Positions 17,757 to 26,990 of a stretch of DNA of 64,000 nucleotides are shown in pieces (the stretch's first letter is position 1; each line of letters starts with the position of its first letter). The notes beneath the pieces were generated by a model that was not told the DNA's origin, did no database searches, and saw only the letters and a program-made list of their open reading frames with translations. The stretch covers positions 16,035 through 80,034 of the forward strand of contig JACTMI010000024.1 of assembly GCA_014584695.1 (NCBI GenBank), given 5' to 3'. A program made the position numbers and the translations under genes. The stretch comes from Acidobacteriota bacterium. Its GTDB lineage: Bacteria > Acidobacteriota > Thermoanaerobaculia > Multivoradales > JAGPDF01.

Positions 17757-18872
17757 ATGGAATTCTCCGGCCGCCTGGCCTCCTTCCCGATCGGCGACAT
17801 CCTCCAGTGGGCGGACAACGATCGGCGTACCGGGGCGCTGGTCGTGCGCCGCAACACCTGCGAGAAGCGGATCTTCCTGCGCGACGGCGAGATCGTCGCC
17901 TGTTTCTCGGACGACGCGGCGGAGTTCTTCGGCCAGCACCTGCTGGTCCGTGGCTTGATCGACGAAGCCGCGCTGATCCGCGCCCTGACCGACTGTCAGG
18001 AGCGTCACGTCATGCTCGGCCGGTCGCTCGACGACCTGGGGATCCTCTCGCACGGCAAGGTGCTCGAGGAGCTGCGCCGGCACGTCGAGGACCAGGTCTG
18101 CGACATCTTCCTCTGGAAGAGCGGGGTCTTCTTCTTCACCACCGACATGCTGCCGGCGGAGCAGCTGCTGCCGAGCCCGATCGGCGCGGTCCAGCTGGCC
18201 ATGGAAGGGAGCCGCTGGTCGGACGAGCTGGCGCGCATCCGCCGCGTCTTCGTGCACGACAACATCGTACTGCGCAGGGGGGCGAAGCCGCCGGCGGCGC
18301 CGTCGGCGCTCGAGCGCCGGATTCTCGCCGCCGCCGACGGCGAGATGCCGCTCTCCGAGCTCTACAACGAGGTGCGCGGGTCGTTCTTCCGCTTCCTGGA
18401 GGCGAGCTTCCGGCTGACCGTCGGTGAATCGCTCGACGTCGTCGCGGTGGGCGATCACTCGGACAGCCACTCGACCGAGATCAGGCTGGCCGACCTGCTG
18501 ATCGAGCAGGTGACGGAGGAGCAATCGGTCTTTCTCCGCCGGCACCTGGCGATTCCGCTCGACGCGCTCGAGCGCTGCGTGCCGGCCTGGGTCCACAGCC
18601 CGCACCTCGACGATCTGGCGCAGCTTCACCCCTCGGTGCGGGAGATGGCCCAACGCGTCGACGGTGAGACCCACCTCGGTCGGCTGCTCGCCGGATCGTC
18701 GCTCGAGGAGCGGACGCGCCGGACGGACTGGCTGATCCTGCAGCTGCGGCGCGGCACGCTGGCCCTGCTACCCGATCCGGTCTCCAAGCTCGAGAGCGCG
18801 GCGGAAGCTCGCCGGGCCGGCGCGGGAACCGCCTGGCTCGTGCGATCGCTCGGTCCTCGGGCGGCGAGCTGA
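17757..18872 (+). CDS. DUF4388 (PATAN-like) protein
   Basis: 371 residues from ATG 17757. The opening MEFSGRLASFPIGDILQWADNDRRTGALVV is the hallmark of DUF4388, a domain found in regulatory and gliding/polarity proteins of Myxococcota and Acidobacteriota. A second part (about 95-190) of helices rich in Leu and acidic residues and a C-terminal helical region follow; no DNA-binding or catalytic motif is seen. A TAACAT hexamer at 17737-17742 could be its -10. It is divergent from the chimeric outer-membrane protein gene (71 nt between), so the two may share a control region. Confidence 0.8.
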   Translation: MEFSGRLASFPIGDILQWADNDRRTGALVVRRNTCEKRIFLRDGEIVACFSDDAAEFFGQHLLVRGLIDEAALIRALTDCQERHVMLGRSLDDLGILSHGKVLEELRRHVEDQVCDIFLWKSGVFFFTTDMLPAEQLLPSPIGAVQLAMEGSRWSDELARIRRVFVHDNIVLRRGAKPPAAPSALERRILAAADGEMPLSELYNEVRGSFFRFLEASFRLTVGESLDVVAVGDHSDSHSTEIRLADLLIEQVTEEQSVFLRRHLAIPLDALERCVPAWVHSPHLDDLAQLHPSVREMAQRVDGETHLGRLLAGSSLEERTRRTDWLILQLRRGTLALLPDPVSKLESAAEARRAGAGTAWLVRSLGPRAAS

Positions 18873-18935
18873 CGCTCGCAGACCCTGCCTTTCGACCTCT
18901 GATCTATGGCCGGCCCTGGATGGCCGTCGGCAAGC

Positions 18936-19370
18936 TCAGCCCAACCGGCGGCGTCGCAGCAGCGCGGCGGCGAAAAGGCCCGCCAAGAGGAGGGCCGCGC
19001 TCCCGGGCGCCGCCCAGCGGGCCCAGGCCGGCCAGACGCGCAGCTCGAGCCTGGCGCGCAGCGTGCCGCTCTTGACCTGAATCTCTCGCCGGCCCGGCCG
19101 CAATAGCTCACCGCGGACCCGCAGGATGGTCCGGTCCCCCTCGGTGAGATAGCGACCGACGCTGGCGCCGTCGATCACCACCTGCAGCGCCAGCGGTTGA
19201 CCCGCCGCGACGCCCGCCTGGCGGACTCCGAGCACCAGTTCCTCGCCGGCGAAGACGGGCCCGTCGACGTGCAGGGAGAGCGGCGGCTCGGCCGCGGCGG
19301 CGGGCGCGGCGAGCAGCGCGGCCGCGGCCAGCGCCCAGCCCAGCGCGCGGCGGCGCGCCGCGCCGGTCAC
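18936..19370 (-). CDS. Membrane-anchored periplasmic protein of unknown function
   Basis: 144 residues from GTG 19370. A signal peptide (about 1-27, ending AAA), a central beta-sandwich-like domain of about 85 residues, a membrane helix (about 121-139) and a final RRRRLG make a type I topology. The GTG overlaps the recA stop (GTGA), so it is translationally coupled to recA, an unusual partner. No family assigned. Confidence 0.65.
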   Translation of the reverse strand: MTGAARRRALGWALAAAALLAAPAAAAEPPLSLHVDGPVFAGEELVLGVRQAGVAAGQPLALQVVIDGASVGRYLTEGDRTILRVRGELLRPGRREIQVKSGTLRARLELRVWPAWARWAAPGSAALLLAGLFAAALLRRRRLG

Positions 19371-20398
19371 TTCGCCACGACCTCCTCGGCCGGCCGCGCC
19401 ACCGGCAGGTGGAGCACCTGGCGCAGCTTGCCCTCGAGCTCGTCGGCCAGCTCCGGGTTGTCGCGCAGGAACTGCTTGGCGTTCTCGCGCCCCTGGCCGA
19501 GTCGGATGTCCCCGGCGGCGAACCAGGCGCCGCTCTTGACCACCAGCTTGTGCTCGACGCCCAGGTCGATCAGCTCGCCGACGCGCGAGATCCCCTCGCC
19601 GTAGTCGATGTCGAACTCGGCCTGCCGGAACGGCGCCGCGACCTTGTTCTTCACCACCTTGACCTTGGCCCGGCTGCCGGTGACTACCTCGCCCTCCTTG
19701 ATCGCCGAGATCCGCCGGATGTCGATCCGCACGGAAGAGTAGAACTTGAGCGCCCGGCCGCCGGTGGTGGTTTCGGGGTTGCCGAACATGACGCCGATCT
19801 TCTCGCGGATCTGGTTGATGAAGACCAGGCAGGTCTTCGACTTCGCGACGATGGCGGTGAGCTTGCGCAGGGCCTGGGACATCAGCCGGGCCTGGAGGCC
19901 GACGTGCGAGTCGCCCATCTCGCCTTCGAGCTCGGCGCGCGGCACCAGCGCGGCGACCGAGTCGACGACGACCACGTCGACGCCGTTCGAACGCACCAGC
20001 ATCTCGGCGATCTCCAGAGCCTGCTCGCCGTGGTCGGGCTGGGAGACCAGCAGGTTGTCAATGTCGACGCCGAGCTTCTTGGCGTACTCGGAATCGAGCG
20101 CGTGCTCGGCGTCGATGAAGGCGGCGATGCCCCCCTTCTTCTGCGCCTGACCCACCACCGAGAGGGCGAGCGTGGTCTTGCCCGAAGACTCGGGGCCGAA
20201 GACCTCGACCACGCGGCCGCGCGGGAAGCCGCCGATCCCGATCGCCGAGTCGATCGCCAGAGAGCCCGTGGGGATGAACTCCATCGCCTGCGCCTCGCGC
20301 GTCCCCAGGCGCATGATCGAGCCCTTGCCGAACTGTCTTTCGATCTGGGTCAGGGCCCCTTCGATCGCCTTCAGCCGTTCCGTCTTCGCGTCCGCCAT
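19367..20398 (-). CDS. recA: RecA recombinase
   Basis: 343 residues, full length, no intein. Walker A is GPESSGKT (68-75); the L1/L2 region includes [22 protein letters not shown], and [20 protein letters not shown] is intact. RecA forms the ATP-dependent strand-exchange filament and drives LexA cleavage. It has a GGGGAGC Shine-Dalgarno just before the ATG. I see no LexA-like palindrome in the 133-nt divergent gap to murB; an A/T-rich patch there (TATACT at 20445-20450, plus strand) probably holds the promoters. Confidence 0.98.
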   Translation of the reverse strand: MADAKTERLKAIEGALTQIERQFGKGSIMRLGTREAQAMEFIPTGSLAIDSAIGIGGFPRGRVVEVFGPESSGKTTLALSVVGQAQKKGGIAAFIDAEHALDSEYAKKLGVDIDNLLVSQPDHGEQALEIAEMLVRSNGVDVVVVDSVAALVPRAELEGEMGDSHVGLQARLMSQALRKLTAIVAKSKTCLVFINQIREKIGVMFGNPETTTGGRALKFYSSVRIDIRRISAIKEGEVVTGSRAKVKVVKNKVAAPFRQAEFDIDYGEGISRVGELIDLGVEHKLVVKSGAWFAAGDIRLGQGRENAKQFLRDNPELADELEGKLRQVLHLPVARPAEEVVAK

Positions 20399-20531
20399 GT
20401 AGCGCTCCCCGTCGTGGTCTGATTTTCCGTCCGTCTTACGCCGCTATACTATCGCCTGCCCGCCGGTCCGGAAAGCCGGGTCCGGCCGCTCCGGAGCGTG
20501 GCGGGCTCGCCAACAGAGACGAGAATCCCGC

Positions 20532-21494
20532 TTGCCGGCTCGCATCCCACCCGAACTCACCGGCAGGCTGGCCGGCATCCCCGGCCTGCTCTGCCGCCCG
20601 GGGGAGCCGCTCTCCCGTTTCTCGACGCTGAAGATCGGCGGCCCGGCCGAGCTGCTGGTCGAGGTGGCGTCGGAGCGAGCGCTGGCGCGCCTCGTCCGCG
20701 AGGCGGCCGCTGCGGGCCTGGCGCTTCATATCGCGGGGCTGGGCTCGAACGTCCTCTACCCGGACGAGGGGTTGTGCGGGGTGGTGGCGCGCCTGTCGGG
20801 AGGGTTCCGGCGGGTGCGGATCCGCGGCCAGCGGCTCTCCGCGGGGGCCGCCGCGGTGCTCGGGCAGGTCGCCCGCCGCGCGGCCAGGGCCGGGCTCGCC
20901 GGTCTCGAGGCGCTCTCGGGTTTCCCCTCCACGGTCGGCGGCGCGGTGTTCATGAACGCCGGCAGCTACGGCACCGAGATGCGCGACGTGGTCCGCTCGG
21001 TCCGCCTGGTGGAGCGCGACGGCCGCCGCCGCCGGGTGACGATGGCCGAGCTGGCGCCAGCCTACCGCCGGACCGCGCTCGCCGACAGCGGGGCGATCGT
21101 CACCCGCGCCCTTTTCGAGCTTGCGCCGGGCGATCCGGCGACGCTCTCGGCGAGGATCGAAGAGCTCAACGCGCGGCGCTGGGCGGCGCTCCCCTCCGGG
21201 CAACCCAACGTCGGCTCGATCTTCAAGAACCCGCCGGGAGACCACGCCGGCCGGCTGATCGAGGCCTGCGGTCTCAAAGGCGCGGCCCACGGCGCCGCCC
21301 AAATCAGCGCCAAGCACGCTAACGTCATCGTCAACCGGGGCGGCGCCCGAGCCGCCGACGTCCTGGCGCTGATGCGGCGCGCCCACGACGAGGTCGCGGC
21401 CCGTTTCGGCGTCCGCCTCGAGCCGGAGGTCCTGCTGCTCGGCGGGCTCGGCGCGCTCTGGCGCCAGGGGCCAGATGCCGGCTCAGCCGGCTAG
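20532..21494 (+). CDS. murB: UDP-N-acetylenolpyruvoylglucosamine reductase
   Basis: 320 residues from TTG 20532. MurB reduces UDP-GlcNAc-enolpyruvate to UDP-MurNAc in peptidoglycan synthesis, with FAD and NADPH. Flavin-binding motifs are LKIGGPAELLVE, GLGSNVLYPDEG and SGFPSTVGGAVFMNAGSYG; the proton-donor Ser lies in PNVGSIFKNP and the C-terminal Glu in LEPEV. It stands alone here, away from the division cluster. Its 3' end overlaps the convergent rhodanese gene by 12 nt. Confidence 0.95.
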   Translation: MPARIPPELTGRLAGIPGLLCRPGEPLSRFSTLKIGGPAELLVEVASERALARLVREAAAAGLALHIAGLGSNVLYPDEGLCGVVARLSGGFRRVRIRGQRLSAGAAAVLGQVARRAARAGLAGLEALSGFPSTVGGAVFMNAGSYGTEMRDVVRSVRLVERDGRRRRVTMAELAPAYRRTALADSGAIVTRALFELAPGDPATLSARIEELNARRWAALPSGQPNVGSIFKNPPGDHAGRLIEACGLKGAAHGAAQISAKHANVIVNRGGARAADVLALMRRAHDEVAARFGVRLEPEVLLLGGLGALWRQGPDAGSAG

Positions 21495-22631
21495 CGCGCA
21501 CTGGTTCTTGCCGGCTTCGAGCTCGTCGGCGAGCTCGGCGTCGACCTGGACCAGGCCGAGGTTGGCGAGCTTGATCGTCCGGTAGGCGGCGGGGGGTTCG
21601 GGGCAGCAGCTCTCGACCCAGGCGGAGAACGCCGCCGCCGACTCGTGCGCGAAGGCCGGGTTCGAGGTCCGGACCTCGCCGAACGGGGCGACGATCGAGC
21701 GGTCCTCTCGGCGCTCGCCGTCGGAGGCGAAGTGGGCCGGCAGCACCCGCAGCGACGACGGCCAGCTCGCGGTGGCGCGCTGGAGGCTGGTCCAGAGCTC
21801 GGCGGTCCAGCTCGCGGCGCGGCCGCCCAGGTCGGGGCGGCCGATCGAGCCGACGAAGAGGAAGTCCCCGGTCAGCGCGAAGGCGTCGGCGACCCGCAGC
21901 GTCACGCTCCCCTCGGTGTGACCCGGAGTCGCCTCGATCGCGATCTCGAGATCGCCGACGGTGATCCGGTCGCCGTCTTCGAGGGGCTCGAACGGGATCC
22001 GCGCCGGCCGGCCGTCGAACGGCGAGACGCCGTCGCGCGCAGGAAGGTAGTAGGGGACACCCCAGCGCCGGGCCGCCGCCGGCCCGCCCGAGAGGTAGTC
22101 GGCGTGGGCATGCGTGTCGGCGACCGCGACCAGCCGGGCGCCGCTCGCTTCGAGCGCGGCGGCGCACGGCTCGAGGTCGCGCCCGGGATCGACCAGGAGC
22201 GCCTCGTCCGCGCGGATCAGGAGATAGGCGAGCGCCCCCTTGGCCGGCCGCTCGAATTGAAGCAGCCGGTCGAGCGGCGCCGGCGCATCGATCTCCCGCA
22301 CCACCGTCGCGCGCGCCCAGGCCAGCATGCCGCCGGCGACCGAGGCCGCGCGGTACCCGCGCAGCGACAGGAAGCCGACGGTGGCGCGGCTCGAGAAGCC
22401 GCGGTCGCAGACCACCGCCACCGGCCGCTCGGGGTCGAGGCCGGCGGCGGCGAGGTCGGCGGTCAAGAAGAGCCGCGAGTTGGGCAGCGCGACGAACGCC
22501 GGCGCCTCGATCCGCGCCGCCGCCACCCGCTCCGGCGCGCGGACGTCGAGCACCTGCACCGGCTCCCCCCGATCCAAGAGGCGGGCGAGCTCGGCGGCGG
22601 TGATCTCGGGAACGGCGGCCATGGGCGACAT
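21483..22631 (-). CDS. Rhodanese - persulfide dioxygenase (ETHE1-like) fusion
   Basis: 382 residues. Residues 8-115 are a rhodanese domain with active-site Cys75 in CDRGFSSR. From about 120 a metallo-beta-lactamase fold follows with THAHADYLSG (His174, His176, Asp178), TPGHTEG and TGDFLFVGSIGRPDL, the signature of glutathione-persulfide dioxygenases that use one Fe(II). The expected job is oxidation of sulfane sulfur to sulfite, with the rhodanese handling persulfide transfer. The order rhodanese-then-dioxygenase is less common than the reverse. ATG 22631 or an ATG three codons later could be the start. Confidence 0.85.
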   Translation of the reverse strand: MSPMAAVPEITAAELARLLDRGEPVQVLDVRAPERVAAARIEAPAFVALPNSRLFLTADLAAAGLDPERPVAVVCDRGFSSRATVGFLSLRGYRAASVAGGMLAWARATVVREIDAPAPLDRLLQFERPAKGALAYLLIRADEALLVDPGRDLEPCAAALEASGARLVAVADTHAHADYLSGGPAAARRWGVPYYLPARDGVSPFDGRPARIPFEPLEDGDRITVGDLEIAIEATPGHTEGSVTLRVADAFALTGDFLFVGSIGRPDLGGRAASWTAELWTSLQRATASWPSSLRVLPAHFASDGERREDRSIVAPFGEVRTSNPAFAHESAAAFSAWVESCCPEPPAAYRTIKLANLGLVQVDAELADELEAGKNQCALAG

Positions 22632-22697
22632 CGATCCGACCGCGGAGCTTACGATCTCGGTGCGGCAACCGGGAAAGGGCGTCGCGGAGCCCCCGGG

Positions 22698-23261
22698 TCA
22701 GCCGACGGTCACCGACCAGTTGGCGGTGCTGCCGCGCTCGAAACCGTCGACGAAAATCCCGAGGCATCCTTGCCCCGGCGGGTTCTCCACGATGTTGAAG
22801 CCGTACCCGCCCGAGCCGCCGCTGCTGCCGTCCACGATGACCCAATAGTCGACGAGCGGGGAAACCGTGAAGTTCAAGACTTCGCCGCCACCGGCGGCGC
22901 TGGCGTCGGAGACCCTCGAGCAAGTCGACGCCAGAGCGGCGCAATTGGTCACCGCATAGAGCGCCAGGTCGATTCCAGCGAACGGGAAGAGATTGATCGA
23001 CAGCGTGCAGCTCTTCGCGGTCACGAAGTGGAGCACGACGTCCGGGCCGTTGCCGGTGCCCGGCACCTGCGTTCCACCCCCGGCACAGGTCCCGGCGCTG
23101 GCGAGGTTGTAGTTATCCACCGCGCCGACGGTGGTCTCGGCGTTCAGGATGAAGGGGAAGCTCTGAATCAGCGGCGCGGGCGGGCAGGTGTCCACCGGCA
23201 ACTGTCCCGATGCGGGAACGCTGATCGCCACCAACAGCCAGCAGCTCCAGGTTCTCTTCAT
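22698..23261 (-). CDS. Secreted protein with C-terminal DGFE(R/S)G tag
   Basis: 187 residues: signal peptide (about 1-19, ending ASG), a Cys-containing beta-rich domain resembling bacterial pre-peptidase C-terminal folds (line VDYWVIVDGSSGGSGGY), and a last segment IFVDGFERGSTANWSVTVG. The same kind of tail ends the unrelated FG-GAP protein at 63467 (FADGFESGNADAWS). The tail is probably a secretion or surface-sorting signal. There are 215 nt of non-coding DNA upstream to 23476 with no clear element. Confidence 0.7.
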   Translation of the reverse strand: MKRTWSCWLLVAISVPASGQLPVDTCPPAPLIQSFPFILNAETTVGAVDNYNLASAGTCAGGGTQVPGTGNGPDVVLHFVTAKSCTLSINLFPFAGIDLALYAVTNCAALASTCSRVSDASAAGGGEVLNFTVSPLVDYWVIVDGSSGGSGGYGFNIVENPPGQGCLGIFVDGFERGSTANWSVTVG

Positions 23262-23476
23262 GGCCGCTCCTCCCTCGGTCGAGTACCGCTCTCGAGCGCC
23301 AGCGCCGCCACGGGAACTCCGATTCCGGGGACACGGCCACCGCAGGATCCCAACGACGCCGGCCGCCGACAGAGGCTGATGTCTCGTCGCGGCGCAGCAT
23401 ACGCCGATCCTGGGCGATGGTCAGCCACCTCCTCGCGAGCCTCTGGCGCGCCTGCTGGCCGGAAAGCAGCGAGGCC

Positions 23477-25405
23477 TCACCGCGTCGACCCCTCCGCTGG
23501 CGGCAGGCCCAGCTTCAGAATCTGGATCTCGCCCTGATCGAAGACGACCTCGGCGCGGCCGGTGCGGAGCGCTTCCGCGGTCCAGAGCTCGATCCGGCGG
23601 CGGACGATCGCCCCCTCACCGTCGCGGTGGACCACGACATGGCTGACGCCGAGCTCGCGCAAGCGGACGAGGGCTGGGTCACCGGGCATCGGATCGAACA
23701 GCTCGCCGATCTCCCAATAGGATGGCGGGATGACCGCGCTGTAGCCGTTGACCAGCGGTTTCCAGTGCCGGGTCTGCAGGTGCATCCGCTCCGTCTCCGA
23801 CCAACCTGGGTCGAACGGCAGCTCGACGTAGCCGGTCAGCCCGGGAGCAGCGGCGAGCGACGCCGTGTAGGCGGGGAAGTCGGCCGCCGAAGCCGGCACG
23901 GGCTGCCAGGGCGGCAGCCGCGGCGCGAGCTCCCAGGCGACCGCGCCGAACAGGGCGCAGCCGACGAGCGCGCGCAGCGCTCCCGGGCGCAAGCGAGCCA
24001 ACGTCCTCTCGTAGCCGCGACCCGCCAGCCAGCCGACGAGGGGCAGGGCGAGCACGAAGGAGCGATGGGAGACGCGGAAGGAGGCGAGCGGCGGCAGGAG
24101 ATCTTGCGCGACGGCGAGAGCGAGCGGCAGCGCCAGCAGGGCCCCGGCTCCGGCGACCCACGCGAACCGGCGGAGGCGTTCGTCGGGCAGAGCGAAGGGG
24201 GCGCCAAGCCCACGCGCTGCCCGCCAGAACGCGAGCCCCGCGAGCAGCAGTCCGAAAGCGGCGACATAGTAGTCGAGGTGCGAACCATTCCAGGTGACCT
24301 GGAGAGCGCCGTAGGTGTGGCGATCCGCCACCACGAGCGCACCGCCGGCGAGCAGGAGCCCAGGCACGGCCCAGCGCCACCGGAAGGCCGCCAGCCAGCG
24401 ACCGAGCTCCCTGCGGCGGAGCCCTGCCAGGCCGGCGCCGGCAAGCGAGGTGGCGGTGACGCCGAGGAAGAGCGCGCCCCGGTCGGCGGGCGGGAAAATG
24501 CCGAGCCGCGCGAGCGGGGAGTGCCGCGAGGGGGCCAGGAAGGTCGAGAGCGTCGCACCGTGCTGCCGGAGCTGGGAGCGCGGCGCGGCGTTCCCCAGCT
24601 CGCCCGAACGGCTGGCGTACGGCAACGTCAACGGCAGCGTCACGAGAGCCATGAGCGCAACCGTCGGGAGAATCGTGCGCAGAGCGCGCGGCCGGACGAG
24701 AGCGGCCCAGACTGCGCGTCCCCGAGCTAGCAGGAGGACTCCCAGTCCGAGGTGGAGGAGCACCGTGAGGTAGACGCCCGAGCTCACCTGCAGGGCGTAG
24801 CAGAGGAGGAAGAGCGCGCCACGCTCCGCCGTCGGCCGGTCCAAGAAGCGATCGAACGTGAGCAGCGCCGCGGCCAGCCAAAGGGAGACCAGGATCTGGA
24901 GGTGCGACGCTTCCCACCAGCGCGCGTGGGAAAAGGCCCAGAGCCAGCCGCCGAGCAGGGCGCCGAGGAAGCCGAGACCGCAGCAACGGAGCAGCCACCA
25001 AGCCGTCAATCCGCCCAGAACGAACGAGCCGAGGAACAGCAGGTTGTAGGCGGTCGGGGCGGAGACGCCCAGCGCGCCGAGCGCCCAAGTGACCGCCGCC
25101 GGCCCCAGCAGGTGGTCCGAAATCGCCAGGGTGCCGGCGGTGGGGTGGAAGAAGGGTGCGTTCCAGAGGTCGGGCAGCCCGAGGGAGAGCTGATGGGCTC
25201 CCCATTGCAGCAGGTAGAGATTCAGCCGGGGATCGCCGAGGTCGGGGCCCAGTGACCCTCGCGGGTCGCCGACGAAGGGGATCAGGTAGAGCAGGGTCGC
25301 GGCGAGATAGGCTGCCAGCGCGGCGAGCGCTTCGCGTCCACCGGGTGGCGGTGGGGTTGGTATCCTGTCCGGCGCTTCCGAGCCGCGCGACTTCATGGCC
25401 ACCAA
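23477..25405 (-). CDS. Polytopic membrane protein, GT-C/YfhO-like
   Basis: About 642 residues from TTG 25405 (Shine-Dalgarno GAGGAGGG at 25411-25418, minus strand) or 639 from ATG 25396. Roughly a dozen membrane helices follow the Pro-rich N-terminus; an early periplasmic loop contains GPDLGDPRLNLYLLQW, an acidic pattern seen in lipid-linked-sugar transferases. A soluble C-terminal part of about 130 residues ends the protein. Substrate unknown. The start overlaps head-to-head with the next gene. Confidence 0.7.
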   Translation of the reverse strand: MVAMKSRGSEAPDRIPTPPPPGGREALAALAAYLAATLLYLIPFVGDPRGSLGPDLGDPRLNLYLLQWGAHQLSLGLPDLWNAPFFHPTAGTLAISDHLLGPAAVTWALGALGVSAPTAYNLLFLGSFVLGGLTAWWLLRCCGLGFLGALLGGWLWAFSHARWWEASHLQILVSLWLAAALLTFDRFLDRPTAERGALFLLCYALQVSSGVYLTVLLHLGLGVLLLARGRAVWAALVRPRALRTILPTVALMALVTLPLTLPYASRSGELGNAAPRSQLRQHGATLSTFLAPSRHSPLARLGIFPPADRGALFLGVTATSLAGAGLAGLRRRELGRWLAAFRWRWAVPGLLLAGGALVVADRHTYGALQVTWNGSHLDYYVAAFGLLLAGLAFWRAARGLGAPFALPDERLRRFAWVAGAGALLALPLALAVAQDLLPPLASFRVSHRSFVLALPLVGWLAGRGYERTLARLRPGALRALVGCALFGAVAWELAPRLPPWQPVPASAADFPAYTASLAAAPGLTGYVELPFDPGWSETERMHLQTRHWKPLVNGYSAVIPPSYWEIGELFDPMPGDPALVRLRELGVSHVVVHRDGEGAIVRRRIELWTAEALRTGRAEVVFDQGEIQILKLGLPPAEGSTR

Positions 25406-26990
25406 GCCGACCCTCCTCGCCGCCGGGGCGCTCGCGCTGGGGGTCGCGGCGTTCGGGGCCGGGATCTCGCGCGGGGTGTTCGTCTACGGCGACGACGTGC
25501 TCATGTTCCAGGTCGCCCGCTCGCTTTCCGAGCGGGGGAGCCTCGAGGTTACCTCGCCCGACGACCGCGGCGCCGTGGCGCGCTCCATTCCGGGGCGCGA
25601 CGGGCGGCGGTACGCCAAGTACGGGCCGGGGCTCTCGCTGGTCGCCGTCCCCTTCGTCCGGCTGGGCGAGAGCGGTGCGATCCGGGCCCTCGAGTTGCCC
25701 GAGACGGTCGACGAAGCAGGCAATGCGCGTGCCGGGGGGAGCGTCTTCGCGGCCGGGCTGGTCAACGCCGCGGTCGCCGGCGCCCTCGCCGCGGCGCTCT
25801 TCCTGCTCGCGCTCGAGCTCGGCTACGGCGCGCGGCCCGCCCTCGCGACCGCGCTCCTCGCCAGTCTCGCTTCGCCGATCCCGCACTACGCCGCCGGCTT
25901 CCTCTCCGAGCCGCTCTCGGCGCTCTGTCTGGCCCTTGGAGTACTGGCCTTGGCGAGAAGCGAAAAGCTCCATAGAGAGGAGGGTGAGGGCGGTCGTGCC
26001 GTTGGGTGGGGGAGTGGGCCGTTGGTCGGTGGCTTCGCGACCGGCCTCGCGCTGCTGACACGGCCCCTGCACCTCTTGTTCATCCTGCCGCTAGGCGCGG
26101 GGATGCTCTCGAGCGCCTTGCGCGCGCCGAGATCACGCCGAGCCTCCACCCTTCTTCTATGGGCTTTTCCCGTTGCCGTTGCCACGCTCGGCTTCGGGTT
26201 CGCGAACCTCTCGCGCTTCGGTTCCGTGCTCGAGACCGGCTACGGCGCCGAGGCGTCGAGCTTCGGCACGCCGCTTGTCGAGGGCCTGACCGGGCAACTG
26301 CTATCGCCGGGCAAGGGGCTGCTCTGGTTCTGTCCCGCGGCGCTGCTGGGCTTGGCAGGTTTTCGCGGACTCTGGCGGCGCTCGCCGCGGGTTTCTGCGA
26401 CCCTTCTCTCGGGCTCCCTGCTCCTGTTGCTCACAACCTCCAAGTACTACCAGTGGCATGGCGGCGGCTGCTGGGGGCCGCGTTTCCTGGTGCCGCTGCT
26501 GCCACTCTGGCTGCTGCCGGCTGCCGAGTTGCTTTCGCGCTGGGGGAGCCTGGGCGGCGCTCGGCGGGCGCTGGTCGTCGCTCTCGTCGCGCTCTCGTTG
26601 GCGGTCGCGGCGGTGCCGATCCTGGTGCCGTTCGATCGCCACGCGGTCGACGTCAACGTCGAGCCCGAACGGTTCGCCGCCTCGGTCTGGAGCTGGCGCG
26701 CCTCGCCCCTCTTCCTCGCCGCGGCCGAGGCGCCCGCCGCGGTCGGACAGACGCTCCGGAAGCTCGCCGGCGCCGCTCCGCTCGAGGCCACCCACCTGGA
26801 GCCGACGCGGCTCCACGCTCCCGACGCCGCGTTCGTCCGCTATGGCTCGCACGCTCTGCTCCAGGTGACGCGCGGCGCCATGGTCCTCGCCGCCCTGGCG
26901 CTCGGGCTCGCGATCCTGGTCGTCTGGGGGGCCGAGAGGAGGCCGCCTCAAGCCGGCGGGAAGGCGTTCTCGTCGATGCCGCCGCAGTAG
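25395..26990 (+). CDS. Polytopic membrane glycosyltransferase-like protein carrying two dispersed-element copies
   Basis: 531 residues from ATG 25395. About eleven membrane helices; an early loop has YGDDVLMFQVARSL and a later one LLSPGKGLLWFCPA, both typical of GT-C-like polyprenyl-phosphate-dependent transferases. Between helices, codons from 25955 to about 26030 (ARSEKLHREEGEGGRAVG) are charged, G-rich and out of character, and hold a copy of the dispersed motif in reverse; a forward copy sits at 26147-26175 in the run STLLLWAFPVAV. The frame is kept, so expression seems intact. TATCCT at 25361-25366 may be the -10. Its 3' end overlaps the convergent protease gene by 43 nt. Confidence 0.72.
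   Translation: MATKPTLLAAGALALGVAAFGAGISRGVFVYGDDVLMFQVARSLSERGSLEVTSPDDRGAVARSIPGRDGRRYAKYGPGLSLVAVPFVRLGESGAIRALELPETVDEAGNARAGGSVFAAGLVNAAVAGALAAALFLLALELGYGARPALATALLASLASPIPHYAAGFLSEPLSALCLALGVLALARSEKLHREEGEGGRAVGWGSGPLVGGFATGLALLTRPLHLLFILPLGAGMLSSALRAPRSRRASTLLLWAFPVAVATLGFGFANLSRFGSVLETGYGAEASSFGTPLVEGLTGQLLSPGKGLLWFCPAALLGLAGFRGLWRRSPRVSATLLSGSLLLLLTTSKYYQWHGGGCWGPRFLVPLLPLWLLPAAELLSRWGSLGGARRALVVALVALSLAVAAVPILVPFDRHAVDVNVEPERFAASVWSWRASPLFLAAAEAPAAVGQTLRKLAGAAPLEATHLEPTRLHAPDAAFVRYGSHALLQVTRGAMVLAALALGLAILVVWGAERRPPQAGGKAFSSMPPQ
25955..25986 (-). repeat. Dispersed core motif, copy D, inside a coding sequence
   Basis: Plus strand GCGAAAAGCTCCATAGAGAG then GAGGG and a G-rich tract; same orientation on the plus strand as the copy at 56684. 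It lies in the loop-coding part of the membrane-protein gene and preserves its frame. Confidence 0.75.
26147..26175 (+). repeat. Dispersed core motif, copy E, inverted relative to copy D
   Basis: CCCTTCTTCTATGGGCTTTT then CCCG. With copy D it forms an imperfect inverted pair about 160 nt apart, but the DNA between encodes plausible membrane helices, so the pair need not be the two ends of a single element. Confidence 0.6.

Noticed and set aside
19367..20398. Intein or insertion in recA
   Set aside because: Length and all motifs are normal and continuous.
20399..20531. LexA/SOS box before recA
   Set aside because: No palindrome of either the E. coli or the Gram-positive type is visible; lineage-specific boxes cannot be excluded.
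25984..26148. A complete miniature transposon between motif copies D and E
   Set aside because: The repeats are imperfect, the interior encodes plausible membrane helices, and no target duplication is seen.
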